Shown: positions 1 through 8,868, counted from the first letter of the stretch. The stretch is DNA of 64,000 nucleotides from Sphingomicrobium astaxanthinifaciens (GCF_022865105.1 NZ_JAKNYM010000002.1:901501-965500); one strand, 5' to 3'. Notes: generated by a model from the letters alone, not told the origin. Numbers and translations: made by a program.

Positions 1-1315
1 GGGCGAGCACCGCGAAGGGGGTGACGGGGGGGAACCAGGTCATGATCTGCAGCCCGATCCCGCCGGCATCCTGGACGATCGCCTGGAGCATGTACATCAC
101 CGGCAGGAGAATGATCATCATCATCGGCATGATGAACCCCTGCGCCTCGTTCATATTGTCGCTCAGCACCCCGATCGCGAGGAACAGGGTGGAGAGCATG
201 ACGTAGCCGAGCACGAAGAAGTAGACGATCGCGAGGATCGCGCCGGGGGTGGCGATGCTGTCGAGCGCAGGGCGGAGGAGGTCGGCGACGATGCCCTTGG
301 TCATCAGCGCCGCGACGATGGCGCAGCCGACCCAGACGAGGATCATCGACAGCCCAACCGCGGTGGTGCCGACGAGCTTGCCCATCATGAGCTGCCAGGG
401 ACGCACGCAGGCGATCACCGATTCGACCAGCTTGGAGCCGCGTTCCTCGACCGCGCCCTGCACCATCCAGTTGCCCGAGAGCAGCAGGCTCATCAGCAGC
501 ATGTAGGCGAGCGCGAGGGGCAGGATCGAGCGGATCACATGCGTCTCGCGCGCGCCGCCGCCGGGCTGGGGGGTGGAGATCATGATCGGCGGCGCGAGCG
601 CCTCGATTGTCGCGCTGTCGGCGGGGTCGACCCCGCGTTCGGCGAGCGCCTGCGTGCGCAGGGCGCGCGCGGCTTCCTCGCGGACGATCCCGAGCAGGGT
701 CGCGTCGGGGCGATCGCGCGAGACGAGGTGGATCACGGGGCGGCCGTCCGCGTCGGTCTCGATCAGGACGATGTCGTCGGGCACCGGGCCCGCGGCGGTG
801 GCGCGGTCGAAGATCGTGTCACGGCGCGCCTCGATCGCGGCCGCGTCGGCCTCGGCCAGCCCCGCGGGCGGCTCGACCAGCGCGTAATCGGGGCTCGGCG
901 GGTCGAAGTCGCGCACGTCGTCGGGACGCACGGCGTCGATCCGCTCGAGCGCGGCCTCGAGTCCGCCCGCGTCCTCGTAGGCGGCGACGTCGGCGCCGGT
1001 CAGCGCGCGGTCGTGGACCGCCCAGGGGGCGGCGGGGTCGGCCGCCTCGAGCTCGTAGCGGCGCACGTAGCGGGACAGCGCCGCGAGTTCGTCGCGGCGA
1101 TCCTCGAAGGCGAGCCGCGCGGCGATCGCCTCGCCCGCCGGGCCGGGATCGCGATCGATGATGGCGATCCGCGTCGGCTCGTCATCCTCGAGCAGGTCGT
1201 GGATCAGCGGGGCGATGAACAGCGCGGCGGGGAGCAGCAGCATCGACACCCAGAAGCTGCGCATCGAGGCGATATGGCGAAACTCGCGCGCGGCGACGAG
1301 GAGGATCTTGGTCAC
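1..1315 (-). CDS. ABC-2 type exporter permease, NatB-like (3' end outside window)
   Basis: Membrane subunit of a two-component ABC exporter of the NatAB/COG1668 kind, working with the ATPase encoded just upstream on the same strand. The reading frame starts with GTG at 1315, overlapping the ATPase stop codon as GTGA, which implies translational coupling. The protein opens with one hydrophobic segment at about residues 19-37, followed by a long acidic, probably extracytoplasmic domain of about 230 residues, then several closely spaced hydrophobic segments running to the window edge. This layout of one N-terminal helix, a large loop and a C-terminal membrane bundle is typical of NatB-like permeases. 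The substrate cannot be read from sequence; sodium, peptides or drugs are all possible for this family. The C-terminus is cut by the window boundary. Confidence 0.85.
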   Translation of the reverse strand, partial: MTKILLVAAREFRHIASMRSFWVSMLLLPAALFIAPLIHDLLEDDEPTRIAIIDRDPGPAGEAIAARLAFEDRRDELAALSRYVRRYELEAADPAAPWAVHDRALTGADVAAYEDAGGLEAALERIDAVRPDDVRDFDPPSPDYALVEPPAGLAEADAAAIEARRDTIFDRATAAGPVPDDIVLIETDADGRPVIHLVSRDRPDATLLGIVREEAARALRTQALAERGVDPADSATIEALAPPIMISTPQPGGGARETHVIRSILPLALAYMLLMSLLLSGNWMVQGAVEERGSKLVESVIACVRPWQLMMGKLVGTTAVGLSMILVWVGCAIVAALMTKGIVADLLRPALDSIATPGAILAIVYFFVLGYVMLSTLFLAIGVLSDNMNEAQGFIMPMMMIILLPVMYMLQAIVQDAGGIGLQIMTWFPPVTPFAVLA

Positions 1316-2232
1316 GCGGCTTCTCCCTGCGGTTCGCTGCCGACGAGGTGGACGAAAATGTCGTGCAAGGCGGCGTGGCGCGCCTCGAAATCGCGCAGCA
1401 GCACGCCCTCGCGGGTCAGCGTCTCGAGCAGCGTGCCGGGGTCGTTGTCGGGCGAGAGGTCCACCTCGTAGCGGGTCCAGTCGCCGTCGCGGCCGAGAAT
1501 GCGCGCGGCGGCGATGCCGGGGCGCGCGGCGAGGTCGGCCCGCGCGGTCAGGCGCACGGTCGGCGGCACGAGGCCCTGCGCGGCGGCGAGGTCGCCCTCG
1601 AACTTCTTCACCCCGCGGCGCAGGATGAGGAGCCGGTCGCACAGCCGCTCGGCGTGCTGCATGATGTGGGTCGAGAACACGACCGCGGCGCCGCGCCGGG
1701 CGGCGCGCACGATCTCGGCCTCGAGCAGTTGCTGGTTGACCGGGTCGAGCCCCGAGAAGGGTTCATCGAGGATGAGCAGGTCGGGGCGGTTGACCAGCGC
1801 GGTGGCGAGCTGGACCTTCTGCGCCATCCCCTTGGACATGTCGGCGATCGGGCTGGTGGCGCGCTCGGCGAGGTCGAAGCGTTCGAGCAGCGCCATCCCC
1901 TCGGCGCGCGCGGTGGCCGCGTCCATGCCCTTGAGCCGCCCGAAATAGGTGATCGTGTCGATCGCCTTCATGCTCGGGTAGAGCCCGCGTTCCTCGGGGA
2001 GGAAGCCGATCCGGTCGGCATGCTCCTGCCCGGGCGCCTCGCCGAGCACCGCGATCCGCCCCTCGGTGGGACGGATGATGTCGAGGATCATGCGCAGGCT
2101 GGTGGTCTTGCCGGCGCCGTTGCCGCCGAGGAAGCCGAAGATCTCGCCCGGCGCGACATGCATGTCGAGGCGGTCGACGGCAGTGATGTCGCCAAAACGC
2201 TTGGTGACACCCTGCATGGACAGGATGGACAT
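1312..2232 (-). CDS. ABC transporter ATP-binding protein, NatA-like
   Basis: Nucleotide-binding subunit (306 aa) that powers the adjacent permease at the cytoplasmic face. Visible motifs are Walker A GGNGAGKT at residues 36-43, a degenerate signature MSKGMAQK in place of LSGGQ, as is common in NatA-type exporters, Walker B LLILDEP followed by the D-loop SGLDP, and the switch histidine in FSTHIMQH. A C-terminal extension of about 90 residues after the ATPase core is normal for this branch. I chose ATG at 2232 because a purine-rich GGGGGAAA lies about 8 bases upstream and the protein then starts directly with the ATPase fold; the frame stays open to 2292 but those extra residues look non-coding. 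The stop overlaps the permease GTG. Confidence 0.93.
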   Translation of the reverse strand: MSILSMQGVTKRFGDITAVDRLDMHVAPGEIFGFLGGNGAGKTTSLRMILDIIRPTEGRIAVLGEAPGQEHADRIGFLPEERGLYPSMKAIDTITYFGRLKGMDAATARAEGMALLERFDLAERATSPIADMSKGMAQKVQLATALVNRPDLLILDEPFSGLDPVNQQLLEAEIVRAARRGAAVVFSTHIMQHAERLCDRLLILRRGVKKFEGDLAAAQGLVPPTVRLTARADLAARPGIAAARILGRDGDWTRYEVDLSPDNDPGTLLETLTREGVLLRDFEARHAALHDIFVHLVGSEPQGEAA

Positions 2233-2339
2233 TTTCGAAATTTTCCCCCGGGATGAAACCGTATGCGCCGAATGGACCCGCTGGGGCGGCAACAGTCAAC
2301 GCAAAGTTCTGCGAACGGCGCCGCGGGACGGGGCCAACG

Positions 2340-3320
2340 CTAGCCGAGCCACCAGCGCGCGGCGGCGAGGCTGGCGAGCAGCGAGGCGAGGGTGGCGGCG
2401 GCGACGGGCAGCGCGGCGCGCCAGCCGAGCGCCCGCAGGTCGCCGAGGCGGGTGCGCAGCGCGGTGGCGGTGACCGCGAGGAGCAAGAGCCCCTTGGAAG
2501 CGGTGAGCGCGGCGGCGCTCGCGGCGGGGGGAAGGGCGATGAGCGAATTGAGCGCGATCAGGCCGATGAAGGCGAGGATGAAGCCGGGCAGGAGCGGGGG
2601 GCGCTCGCTCGCCCCCGCCGCGCCGCGGCGGCGGACGAGCACCACCATCAGCGCGACCAGCGGGGCGAGCAGCGCGACGCGGCTCATCTTGACGATGGTC
2701 GCGACCTGACCCGCCTCGTCGGAGACGACGAACCCCGCCCCGACCGCCTGCGCGGCATCGTGGATCCCCGCGCCGATCAGGAAACCCGTCTGCCGGTCCG
2801 TGAAGCCGAGCAGCTCGGCAAGCAGCGGATAGGCGAGGAAGGCGAGCGCGCTCGCGCCCGCCAGCACGATGAGGGTCAGGGTGAACTGCGCCTCGCTGAT
2901 CCGATCCCGACCGATCGCGCCGTGGATCGCGAGCGCGGCCGAGGCGCCGCAGATGGCGGTGCCCCCGCCCGCGAGCAGCGCGGTCTCGCGATTGGCGCCG
3001 ACGAGCCGTCCCGCGACCAGCGCGGCGCCGATCGCTGCGCCCATCACGAGGAGCAGCGCGGCGAAGGCGGTCCAGCCCAGCGCGGCGATGTCGTCGAAGG
3101 CGATCTGGAGCCCGAGGAGGACGATGCCGAGCCGCAGCCCCTGCTTGGCGAGCAGGTCGAGGCCGGCGCCGGTCGGCCGGCGCGCGGCCACGCCCGACAG
3201 GAGGAGCCCGAGGACGAGCCCCATGAGGATGAGCGGGGTGCCGAGCGCCAGGGTGGCGGCGAGCGCGACGAGGGCGGCCGCGCCGGCGAGGGAGAGTCCG
3301 GGGAGAAGGCGTGCGATCAT
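2340..3320 (-). CDS. YeiH/YadS-type putative sulfate exporter family membrane protein
   Basis: Integral membrane protein of about 326 aa with some ten hydrophobic segments, matching the UPF0324/YeiH family (PF03601), annotated as putative sulfate exporters although transport is poorly established. The N-terminus runs straight into closely spaced helices and contains the family-like stretch KQGLRLGIVLLGLQ. The central motif GGGTAICGASA is strongly typical of the family. I prefer ATG at 3320 (MIARLLPG) over an in-frame ATG 42 bases upstream, because the latter adds a charged, non-conserved tail. The gene stands alone: the ABC ATPase lies downstream and the CoA-transferase genes are divergent. 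No LysR regulator, a frequent partner of yeiH, is next to it. Confidence 0.85.
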   Translation of the reverse strand: MIARLLPGLSLAGAAALVALAATLALGTPLILMGLVLGLLLSGVAARRPTGAGLDLLAKQGLRLGIVLLGLQIAFDDIAALGWTAFAALLLVMGAAIGAALVAGRLVGANRETALLAGGGTAICGASAALAIHGAIGRDRISEAQFTLTLIVLAGASALAFLAYPLLAELLGFTDRQTGFLIGAGIHDAAQAVGAGFVVSDEAGQVATIVKMSRVALLAPLVALMVVLVRRRGAAGASERPPLLPGFILAFIGLIALNSLIALPPAASAAALTASKGLLLLAVTATALRTRLGDLRALGWRAALPVAAATLASLLASLAAARWWLG

Positions 3321-3443
3321 GGGCCTCGCGCTCCACTCCAGCCGGGGGCGCCTGTCAAGCATCGCGGCATGCCGGGGCGCGGGCGCGAGATGCTTGCCAG
3401 CGCGGGTCCGAGTGCCTAGGCGAAGGCTCGACAGGAGGCATGG

Positions 3444-4151
3444 ATGAAGAAAATCTACGACAGTGCCGCCGAGGCGCTCGACGGACTGCTCGAGGACGGC
3501 ATGCTGATCGCCGCCGGCGGGTTCGGGCTGTGCGGGATCCCCGAGCGGTTGCTCGACGCGATCCGCGATTCAGGGGTGAAGGACCTCACCTTCGCCTCGA
3601 ACAATGCGGGGATCGACAACGAAGGCATCGGCAAGCTGCTGCGCACGCGGCAGGTGAAGAAGATGATCTCCTCCTACGTCGGCGAGAACAAGGAATTCGA
3701 GCGACAGTATCTGGCGGGCGAGCTCGAGGTCGAATTCTGCCCGCAGGGCACGCTGGCCGAGCGCATGCGCGCGGGCGGCGCGGGGATCCCCGGCTTCTAC
3801 ACCAAGACCGGGGTCGGCACCGTCGTCGCCGAGGGCAAGGAGCACAAGGAGTTCGACGGCGAGACCTACATCATGGAGCGCGGCATCTTCGCCGACCTGT
3901 CGATCGTCAAGGGCTGGAAGGCCGACGAGGCGGGCAACCTCATGTTCCGCAAGACCGCGCGCAACTTCAACCTGCCGGCGGCGACCTGCGGCAGGGTCTG
4001 CGTCGCCGAGGTCGAGGAAATCGTGCCCGTGGGCAGCCTCGACCCCGACTGCATCCACCTGCCCGCGGTCTATGTGAACCGCCTCGTCAACGGCGCGCCC
4101 TATGACAAGAAGATCGAGTTCGTGACGACGCGCGAAAGGGAGAATGGCTGA
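3444..4151 (+). CDS. scoA: 3-oxoacid CoA-transferase subunit A
   Basis: Alpha subunit (235 aa) of a heterodimeric succinyl-CoA:3-ketoacid or acetate:acetoacetyl-CoA transferase, which moves CoA between short acyl acids in ketone-body and acetoacetate use. The motif AAGGFGLCGIPE near residues 23-34 is the family I N-terminal hallmark, and the length is typical. The start at 3444 follows an AGGAGG box at 3433-3438; a closer ATG at 3440 is out of frame. The stop overlaps the subunit B start by one base (TGATG), so the pair is translationally coupled. Pairing with a lipoprotein and a quinone oxidoreductase downstream gives no further substrate clue. The exact acyl donor cannot be decided from sequence. 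Confidence 0.93.
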   Translation: MKKIYDSAAEALDGLLEDGMLIAAGGFGLCGIPERLLDAIRDSGVKDLTFASNNAGIDNEGIGKLLRTRQVKKMISSYVGENKEFERQYLAGELEVEFCPQGTLAERMRAGGAGIPGFYTKTGVGTVVAEGKEHKEFDGETYIMERGIFADLSIVKGWKADEAGNLMFRKTARNFNLPAATCGRVCVAEVEEIVPVGSLDPDCIHLPAVYVNRLVNGAPYDKKIEFVTTRERENG

Positions 4152-4792
4152 TGCCCTGGGATCGCAACCAGATGGCGGCGCGCGCCGCAAAGGAGCTGGA
4201 AGACGGCTATTTCGTCAACCTCGGGATCGGCATCCCGACGCTGGTCGCCAACTATATCCCCGAGGGGAAGACGGTGACCTTGCAGTCGGAGAACGGGATG
4301 CTCGGCATCGGGCCCTTTCCCTATCCCGACGAAGTCGACGCCGATCTCATCAACGCGGGCAAGCAGACGATCAGCGAATTGCCGCAGTCGAGCTATTTCG
4401 ACAGCGCGACCAGCTTCGGGATGATCCGCGGCGGGCATATCGACCTGACCGTGCTGGGCGCGATGGAGGTCAGCGAGGACGGCGATATCGCCAACTGGAT
4501 GATCCCCGGCAAGATGATCAAGGGGATGGGCGGGGCGATGGACCTCGTCGCCGGCGTGAAGAAGATCATCGTCGTGATGGAGCATGTCTCGAAGAATGGC
4601 GATCCCAAGTTCAAGCCGGCCTGCGACCTGCCGCTGACCGGGCAGAACGTGGTCGACATGATCATCACCGACCTCGGCGTTTTCCGCCGCAAGGACCATG
4701 ACAGCAAGTTCGAGCTGATCGAGCTGGCACCCGACGTCACCGAGGCCGAGATCGCCGAGAAGACGACCGCCGCCTACGAGGTCGCGCTTTGA
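4151..4792 (+). CDS. scoB: 3-oxoacid CoA-transferase subunit B
   Basis: Beta subunit (213 aa) carrying the catalytic glutamate in the motif SENGMLGIGP at about residues 47-56, which forms the glutamyl-CoA thioester intermediate in family I CoA-transferases. Other family blocks are the N-terminal GYFVNLGIGIPTLVANYI and the central IRGGHIDLTVLGAMEV. It follows scoA with a one-base overlap and is itself followed by a small lipoprotein gene whose start overlaps its stop. Length and motifs are standard, with no sign of damage. Together with scoA it should form the soluble cytoplasmic enzyme. Confidence 0.94.
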   Translation: MPWDRNQMAARAAKELEDGYFVNLGIGIPTLVANYIPEGKTVTLQSENGMLGIGPFPYPDEVDADLINAGKQTISELPQSSYFDSATSFGMIRGGHIDLTVLGAMEVSEDGDIANWMIPGKMIKGMGGAMDLVAGVKKIIVVMEHVSKNGDPKFKPACDLPLTGQNVVDMIITDLGVFRRKDHDSKFELIELAPDVTEAEIAEKTTAAYEVAL

Positions 4793-5082
4793 GGCACGCG
4801 ATGCTCGGGATCGCCTTGCTCGCCGGCCTTGCCGCCTGCGAGGCGCCCGAGCCGGTGGTGATCGACGGGTCGAGCGAGGAGGCGTTCGCCGCCTCCGCCG
4901 CCGCCGCCCGCGCGCAATTGCCGATGGACGAGCGGCTGGTCTTCGACCGCGCGCTCAACACGTTCGGCGCGCGCTCGCACCGCGAAAAGGATGTCGACGC
5001 CTATCGGCGCCGGACCTTCGACGGGATGACCGCGCAGGACGTGGTCGCCGATGCCCGCGCGCGCGGGCTGGGAGAGGAATGA
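4789..5082 (+). CDS. small predicted lipoprotein (DUF6694-like?)
   Basis: A 97-residue protein with a short signal sequence ending in the lipobox LAAC, so it is probably exported and lipidated at that cysteine. The mature part starts EAPEPVVIDGSSEEAF and is mostly helical, with conserved-looking DERLVFDRALN. From memory this DGSSEEAF...LP.DER pattern resembles short DUF6694 lipoproteins, but I cannot confirm it. I chose the TTG at 4789, overlapping the scoB stop, because it adds arginine and histidine to the signal n-region; ATG at 4801 with GAGG six bases upstream is a fair alternative. The 3' end overlaps the next gene as ATGA, placing it in the scoAB-quinone oxidoreductase operon. Function unknown. 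Confidence 0.7.
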   Translation: MRHAMLGIALLAGLAACEAPEPVVIDGSSEEAFAASAAAARAQLPMDERLVFDRALNTFGARSHREKDVDAYRRRTFDGMTAQDVVADARARGLGEE

Positions 5083-6083
5083 GCATGCGCACGCTGCTGA
5101 GCCACGAACCCGGGGGCCCCGAGACGCTGCGGCTCGAGGAGGTCGCCTCCCCCGAGCCCGGGCCCGGCGAGGTGCGGATCGCGGTGAAGGCGGCGGCGAT
5201 CAACTATCCCGACCTGCTGATCATCCAGGACCTCTACCAGATGAAGCCGCCGCGCCCGTTCGCGCCGGGCGGCGAGGTGGCGGGAGTCATCGACCGGCTG
5301 GGCGAGGGCGTGACGCACCTGTCCGAGGGCGACCGGGTGATCGCGGTGCCGGGGTTCGGCGGGCTGGCCGAGCAGCTGGTGATCGGCGCGAAGCAGGCGA
5401 TCCCGCTGCCCGAGGGGGTGAGCTTTCGCGAGGGCGCGGCGCTCTTGCTGACCTATGCGACCGCCATCCATGCCCTGAAGGATCGCGGGCGCATCGCCGA
5501 GGGGAGCCAGGTGCTGGTGCTCGGTGCGGCGGGCGGGGTCGGGCTTGCCGGCATCGAATTGGCCAAGGCTTTCGGCGCGCGCGTCGTTGCCGCCGTGTCG
5601 AGCCCCGACAAGGCGCGGGTCGCCAAGGAAGCGGGCGCCGATGATTGCGTGATCTATGCGCGCGGCCCGCTCGACAAGGATGCCTCGAAGGCGCTGGCGA
5701 GGCAGTTCAAGGATGCCGCGCAGGGCGAGGGGTTCGACATCGTGCTCGACCCCGTGGGCGGCGACTATGCCGGACCCGCGCTGCGCAGCCTCGGCTGGCA
5801 GGGGCGCTTCCTCGTCGTCGGCTTCCCGGCGGGCATTCCCAAGCTGCCCTTGAACCTCGCGCTCCTCAAGGAAGCCGAGGTGAGCGGGGTCTTCTGGGGC
5901 GCCTTCGCGATGCGCGGTCCCGAAGCCTATGGGCGCCAGGTGAAGGAGCTGTTCGACCTGCTGGCGGCGGGCAAGATCAGCCCGCGCGTGACCGGCACCT
6001 ACCCGCTCGAGAAGGCCGGCAAGGCGATCGCCGCGCTGGCGACCCGCAAGGTGACGGGCAAGCTCGTCGTCACGATGGACTAG
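5079..6083 (+). CDS. NADPH:quinone oxidoreductase family protein (zinc-independent MDR)
   Basis: A 334-residue medium-chain dehydrogenase/reductase of the quinone oxidoreductase group, expected to reduce quinones or enones with NADPH in the cytoplasm. The N-terminal GroES-like domain contains NYPDLLIIQDLYQMKP and PGGEVAGVI; the Rossmann domain shows VLGAAGGVGLAGIELAK, an AxxGxxG-type nucleotide-binding loop. Cysteine and histidine ligands of the zinc-binding alcohol dehydrogenases are missing, which fits the Qor subgroup. The gene begins with ATGAGC overlapping the preceding lipoprotein stop, with GGAGAGG just upstream. It closes the apparent four-gene CoA-transferase operon or shares it with the small membrane protein that follows 11 bases later. 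Confidence 0.88.
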   Translation: MSMRTLLSHEPGGPETLRLEEVASPEPGPGEVRIAVKAAAINYPDLLIIQDLYQMKPPRPFAPGGEVAGVIDRLGEGVTHLSEGDRVIAVPGFGGLAEQLVIGAKQAIPLPEGVSFREGAALLLTYATAIHALKDRGRIAEGSQVLVLGAAGGVGLAGIELAKAFGARVVAAVSSPDKARVAKEAGADDCVIYARGPLDKDASKALARQFKDAAQGEGFDIVLDPVGGDYAGPALRSLGWQGRFLVVGFPAGIPKLPLNLALLKEAEVSGVFWGAFAMRGPEAYGRQVKELFDLLAAGKISPRVTGTYPLEKAGKAIAALATRKVTGKLVVTMD

Positions 6084-6093
6084 GCACCGCGCG

Positions 6094-6375
6094 ATGGCCG
6101 AGCCTGCCCCCGACCACTTGCCGTTGATGCCGATCGGCTGCTGGGCGGTGCCGCTCGGGCTGGCGGGCGCCGCGCTGGTCGTCGAACGCAGCGACGACCC
6201 GGGCTGGTGGATGCTCAGTCTGGGGGTGGTGTTCGGGCTGTTCACGCTCGCTTATGCCGAGCGCGCGATCGGGGCGCGGCGCAACGGCCGGCCGGCGGGC
6301 GGGCAGTGGAAGCGCGCGATGCTGGCGGGCGCGGTCGCGGCGCTGTTCATCGCGCTCCACGCCATCGGGCGCTAG
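6094..6375 (+). CDS. small membrane protein, unknown function
   Basis: A 93-residue protein with three hydrophobic segments (about residues 15-31, 39-55 and 73-90) separated by short charged loops, the second loop being the arginine-rich AERAIGARRNGR. It lies 11 bases after the quinone oxidoreductase and is probably read from the same transcript. I do not recognise a family. Codon use is like that of its neighbours. After it comes a 170-base gap that likely carries the promoter of the next gene. Confidence 0.65.
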   Translation: MAEPAPDHLPLMPIGCWAVPLGLAGAALVVERSDDPGWWMLSLGVVFGLFTLAYAERAIGARRNGRPAGGQWKRAMLAGAVAALFIALHAIGR

Positions 6376-6544
6376 CCGCTCTCGCGGAACCGGCGCCGGG
6401 CTGTGCCGTTGGCTCGGGAACGGCGACGAACGGCCCCTGTTGCGGCAACACCACAGCAACGGGACGAAGCGACGATGCGCCCTGTCGGCGTGACGAGCGC
6501 TTAATGCCTCGTCCAACTTTGATGGTATAGGACGCGCGTAAGGA

Positions 6545-7900
6545 ATGATGACCGCCATGCGAATTGCCCCCTCCCTCCCGCTCCTTGCGTTGCTCGCGTC
6601 CGCCGCCCCCGCGGCGGCGTTAGACGAGGTCCGCTCCCCGGTGCCCACGCAGCCGACCGAGCAGCTGCGCGCGCAGCCGGCCGCGAGTCTGGCGCCCGAC
6701 AGCGCGCTGCGCTGGTCGGGCAGCGAGGATCACCGGTTGGCGGCGGAGCGGCTCATCACCCTGCTGCGCACCGCCGATTTCGAGGGCTATGACGAGGGGC
6801 CGACGATCGCGGCGCAGGCGGAGGCGCTGCGCGCCCGCGCCGAGGCCGGCGACGCCGCCGCGGCGCGGCAATTGTCGCAGCTGCTCGACCGCGCCTATCT
6901 CGACTATGTCACCACGCTGCAGGCGCCCGTGGCGGGGATCGAATATGGCGACCCCTACCAGAAGCCCGCGCGCTTCTCGCGGGCCGACCATGTCACGCTG
7001 CTGACCCAGTCGCCCTCGCTGTTCGCGCTGGTCCGCCAGCAGACCGGTCGCAACATCGTCTACGAACAGCTGCGCGCCGCCGCGATCGCGCACGGCCGCG
7101 CGCTGCCCGAGCAGAGCCGGACCGCGCTCAAGGCCACGCTGGCGCGTACCCGCGCGCTGCCCCGGCGCGACCGCTTCGTGCTGGTCGACGTCGCCACACA
7201 GCGGCTGTGGATGTACGAGGGCGGGCGCCCGGTCGACAGCATGAAGGTGGTGGTCGGCACCGAGGAACCGCACAAGCGCACCCCGCTCATCGTCTCGACC
7301 ATCCATTATGCGACCCACAATCCCTACTGGCACGTGCCCGACACGATCGTGCGCGCCACCGTGGGGCCCAAGATCCGCCGCGAGGGGCAGGCCTATCTCG
7401 ACCGGCAGGGGTATGAGATCGTTGACCGCTGGGCCAATGACGCGCGGGTCCTCAAGCCGAGCGAGGTCGACTGGTCGACCGCGCTGCAGCCCGGCAACCT
7501 CAAGGTTCGCCAGCTGCCGGGGCGCTACAATTCGATGGGCGACTTCAAGTTCAACTTTCCCAACGCCACCGGCATCTACCTCCACGACACGCCGATGCGC
7601 GACTATTTCGACAAGGAAGTGCGCACGCTTTCGAACGGCTGCATCCGGCTCGAGGACGCGCGCCGTTTCGCCGCGTGGCTCTACCGGGGGCAGGGGGTGC
7701 CCGACCTGCCGGGCACCGAGACGCACGACCAGCTGCCCGCCGGGGTGCCGGTGTTCGTGACCTACCTCACCGCCGAGGCGATCGAGGGGCCGCTCACCAT
7801 CGCGCATGACGTCTACGGGCTCGACGGCACCCCCCAGCTGACCGAGCAGGTCGCCGCCGCGACCCGGCAGGCGCTCGCCGACGAGGCCGCGACCTTCTAA
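6545..7900 (+). CDS. L,D-transpeptidase family protein (YcbB-like, YkuD domain)
   Basis: Exported 451-residue enzyme of the YkuD (PF03734) class that makes 3-3 cross-links in peptidoglycan or attaches proteins to it, acting in the periplasm through a catalytic cysteine. It starts with a signal peptide (PSLPLLALLASAAPAAA, cleavage near residue 26). The middle has a helical region typical of YcbB-like enzymes, then DRFVLVDVATQRLWMYEGG opens the catalytic domain. The active-site signature is His347 (YLHDTP) followed by SNGCIRLED with Cys366. This is the first of three L,D-transpeptidases in the window. A sequence GGTATAGG at about 6525-6532 may be a -10 element. The gene stands alone; a 76-base gap separates it from DUF1476. 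Confidence 0.9.
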   Translation: MMTAMRIAPSLPLLALLASAAPAAALDEVRSPVPTQPTEQLRAQPAASLAPDSALRWSGSEDHRLAAERLITLLRTADFEGYDEGPTIAAQAEALRARAEAGDAAAARQLSQLLDRAYLDYVTTLQAPVAGIEYGDPYQKPARFSRADHVTLLTQSPSLFALVRQQTGRNIVYEQLRAAAIAHGRALPEQSRTALKATLARTRALPRRDRFVLVDVATQRLWMYEGGRPVDSMKVVVGTEEPHKRTPLIVSTIHYATHNPYWHVPDTIVRATVGPKIRREGQAYLDRQGYEIVDRWANDARVLKPSEVDWSTALQPGNLKVRQLPGRYNSMGDFKFNFPNATGIYLHDTPMRDYFDKEVRTLSNGCIRLEDARRFAAWLYRGQGVPDLPGTETHDQLPAGVPVFVTYLTAEAIEGPLTIAHDVYGLDGTPQLTEQVAAATRQALADEAATF

Positions 7901-7976
7901 TCGCCACGGGCGCATTGCGCGGCGCGGTCGCGGGCTCTATCTCGGCGGGGAACCGTCACCATCGGAAGGATAGAGC

Positions 7977-8303
7977 ATGGGGAATTTCGACGACCGCGAG
8001 AAGGCGTTCGAGAACAAGTTCGCGCGGGACCAGGAGATGCAGTTCAAGATCGCCGCCCGGCGCAATCGGCTGCTCGGCGCCTGGGCCGCGCAGAAAATGG
8101 GGCTCTCGCCGGTCGAAGCCGAGAATTACGCCAAGGAAGTGGTGCGCGCCGATTTCGAGGAAGCGGGCGACGAGGACGTGATCCGCAAGCTGCTCGGCGA
8201 CCTGACCAGCGCCGGCTGCGACGTCAGCGAGGCCGACATCCGCACCGCGCTTGAGCACAAGACGGTCGAGGCGCGGCGCCACTTCATCGAGAGCATGGAC
8301 TGA
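7977..8303 (+). CDS. DUF1476 protein, ATP synthase inhibitor zeta-like
   Basis: A 108-residue soluble helical protein of family PF07345. Its Paracoccus relative, the zeta subunit, inhibits ATP hydrolysis by the F1F0 ATP synthase through its N-terminus. The N-terminal FDDREKAFENKFARDQE and the following RRNRLLGAWAAQKMGL are the recognisable family blocks, and length matches the family. It overlaps the next gene (bolA-like) by one base, TGATG, forming an operon with BolA and monothiol glutaredoxin. This arrangement is familiar from alphaproteobacteria, but no functional link to iron-sulphur proteins is proven. Whether it inhibits the ATPase here is inference; inhibitory strength differs between species. 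Confidence 0.92.
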   Translation: MGNFDDREKAFENKFARDQEMQFKIAARRNRLLGAWAAQKMGLSPVEAENYAKEVVRADFEEAGDEDVIRKLLGDLTSAGCDVSEADIRTALEHKTVEARRHFIESMD

Positions 8304-8551
8304 TGCCGATGACCGCCGCGGCGATCGAGGCGGCGATCAAGGCCGCGATCCCCGACGCCGAGGTCGAACTGACCGACCTTGCCGGCGACGATGATCACTG
8401 GGCGGCCGTCGTCACCAGCGCCGAATTTGCAGGATTGAGCCGGGTCCGCCAGCACCAGAAGGTCTATGCCGCGCTGGGCGGGCGGATGGGCGGGGAATTG
8501 CATGCGCTGCAGCTGACCACCAGATCCCCGGCACAGGAGACACGATCATGA
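8303..8551 (+). CDS. BolA family protein
   Basis: An 82-residue BolA/IbaG-type protein. Proteins of this family pair with monothiol glutaredoxins and help with iron-sulphur cluster or iron signalling. Family features are a short N-terminal helix (AAIEAAIKAAIPDAEVEL), then DDDHWAAVVTSAEFAGLSRVR, and the conserved SRVRQHQKVYAALGGRMGG block with the histidine that can act as a cluster ligand. The gene starts in overlap with the DUF1476 stop and its 3' end overlaps the glutaredoxin start at 8548. The tight three-gene coupling supports a BolA-Grx4 complex as in other proteobacteria. Confidence 0.92.
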   Translation: MPMTAAAIEAAIKAAIPDAEVELTDLAGDDDHWAAVVTSAEFAGLSRVRQHQKVYAALGGRMGGELHALQLTTRSPAQETRS

Positions 8552-8868
8552 CCGATATCAAGACGCGCATCGATGCGCTGGTGAAGGACCACCAGGTGGT
8601 CCTGTTCATGAAGGGCTCGAAGCTCTTCCCGCAATGCGGCTTCTCGAGCCGCGCGGTGGCGATCCTCGATCGCCTCGGCACCGAGTTCGAGACGGTCGAT
8701 GTGCTGCAGGACCAGGAGATCCGGCAGGGCATCAAGGACTATTCGGACTGGCCGACCATCCCGCAGCTCTACGTCGGCGGCGAATTCGTCGGCGGCTCGG
8801 ACATCATGATGGAGATGTACGAGAGCGGCGAGCTCAAGGCGATGCTCGAGGACAAGGCGGGCGCCTGA
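8548..8868 (+). CDS. grxD: monothiol glutaredoxin, Grx4 family
   Basis: A 106-residue monothiol glutaredoxin with the CGFS active site, Cys30 in KLFPQCGFSSRAV. It binds a glutathione-ligated 2Fe-2S cluster and hands clusters to target proteins, often as a heterodimer with BolA. Other family marks are VVLFMKGSK, DWPTIPQLYVGGEFVGGSDI and the C-terminal acidic helix. Length and motifs are complete. It is the last gene of the DUF1476-BolA-Grx operon, and a strong terminator follows 45 bases downstream. Confidence 0.95.
   Translation: MTDIKTRIDALVKDHQVVLFMKGSKLFPQCGFSSRAVAILDRLGTEFETVDVLQDQEIRQGIKDYSDWPTIPQLYVGGEFVGGSDIMMEMYESGELKAMLEDKAGA

Noticed and set aside
2253-3419. A 388-codon plus-strand frame across the YeiH gene
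   Set aside because: Composition is extreme Glu/Arg/Gly and the minus strand encodes a typical polytopic protein.
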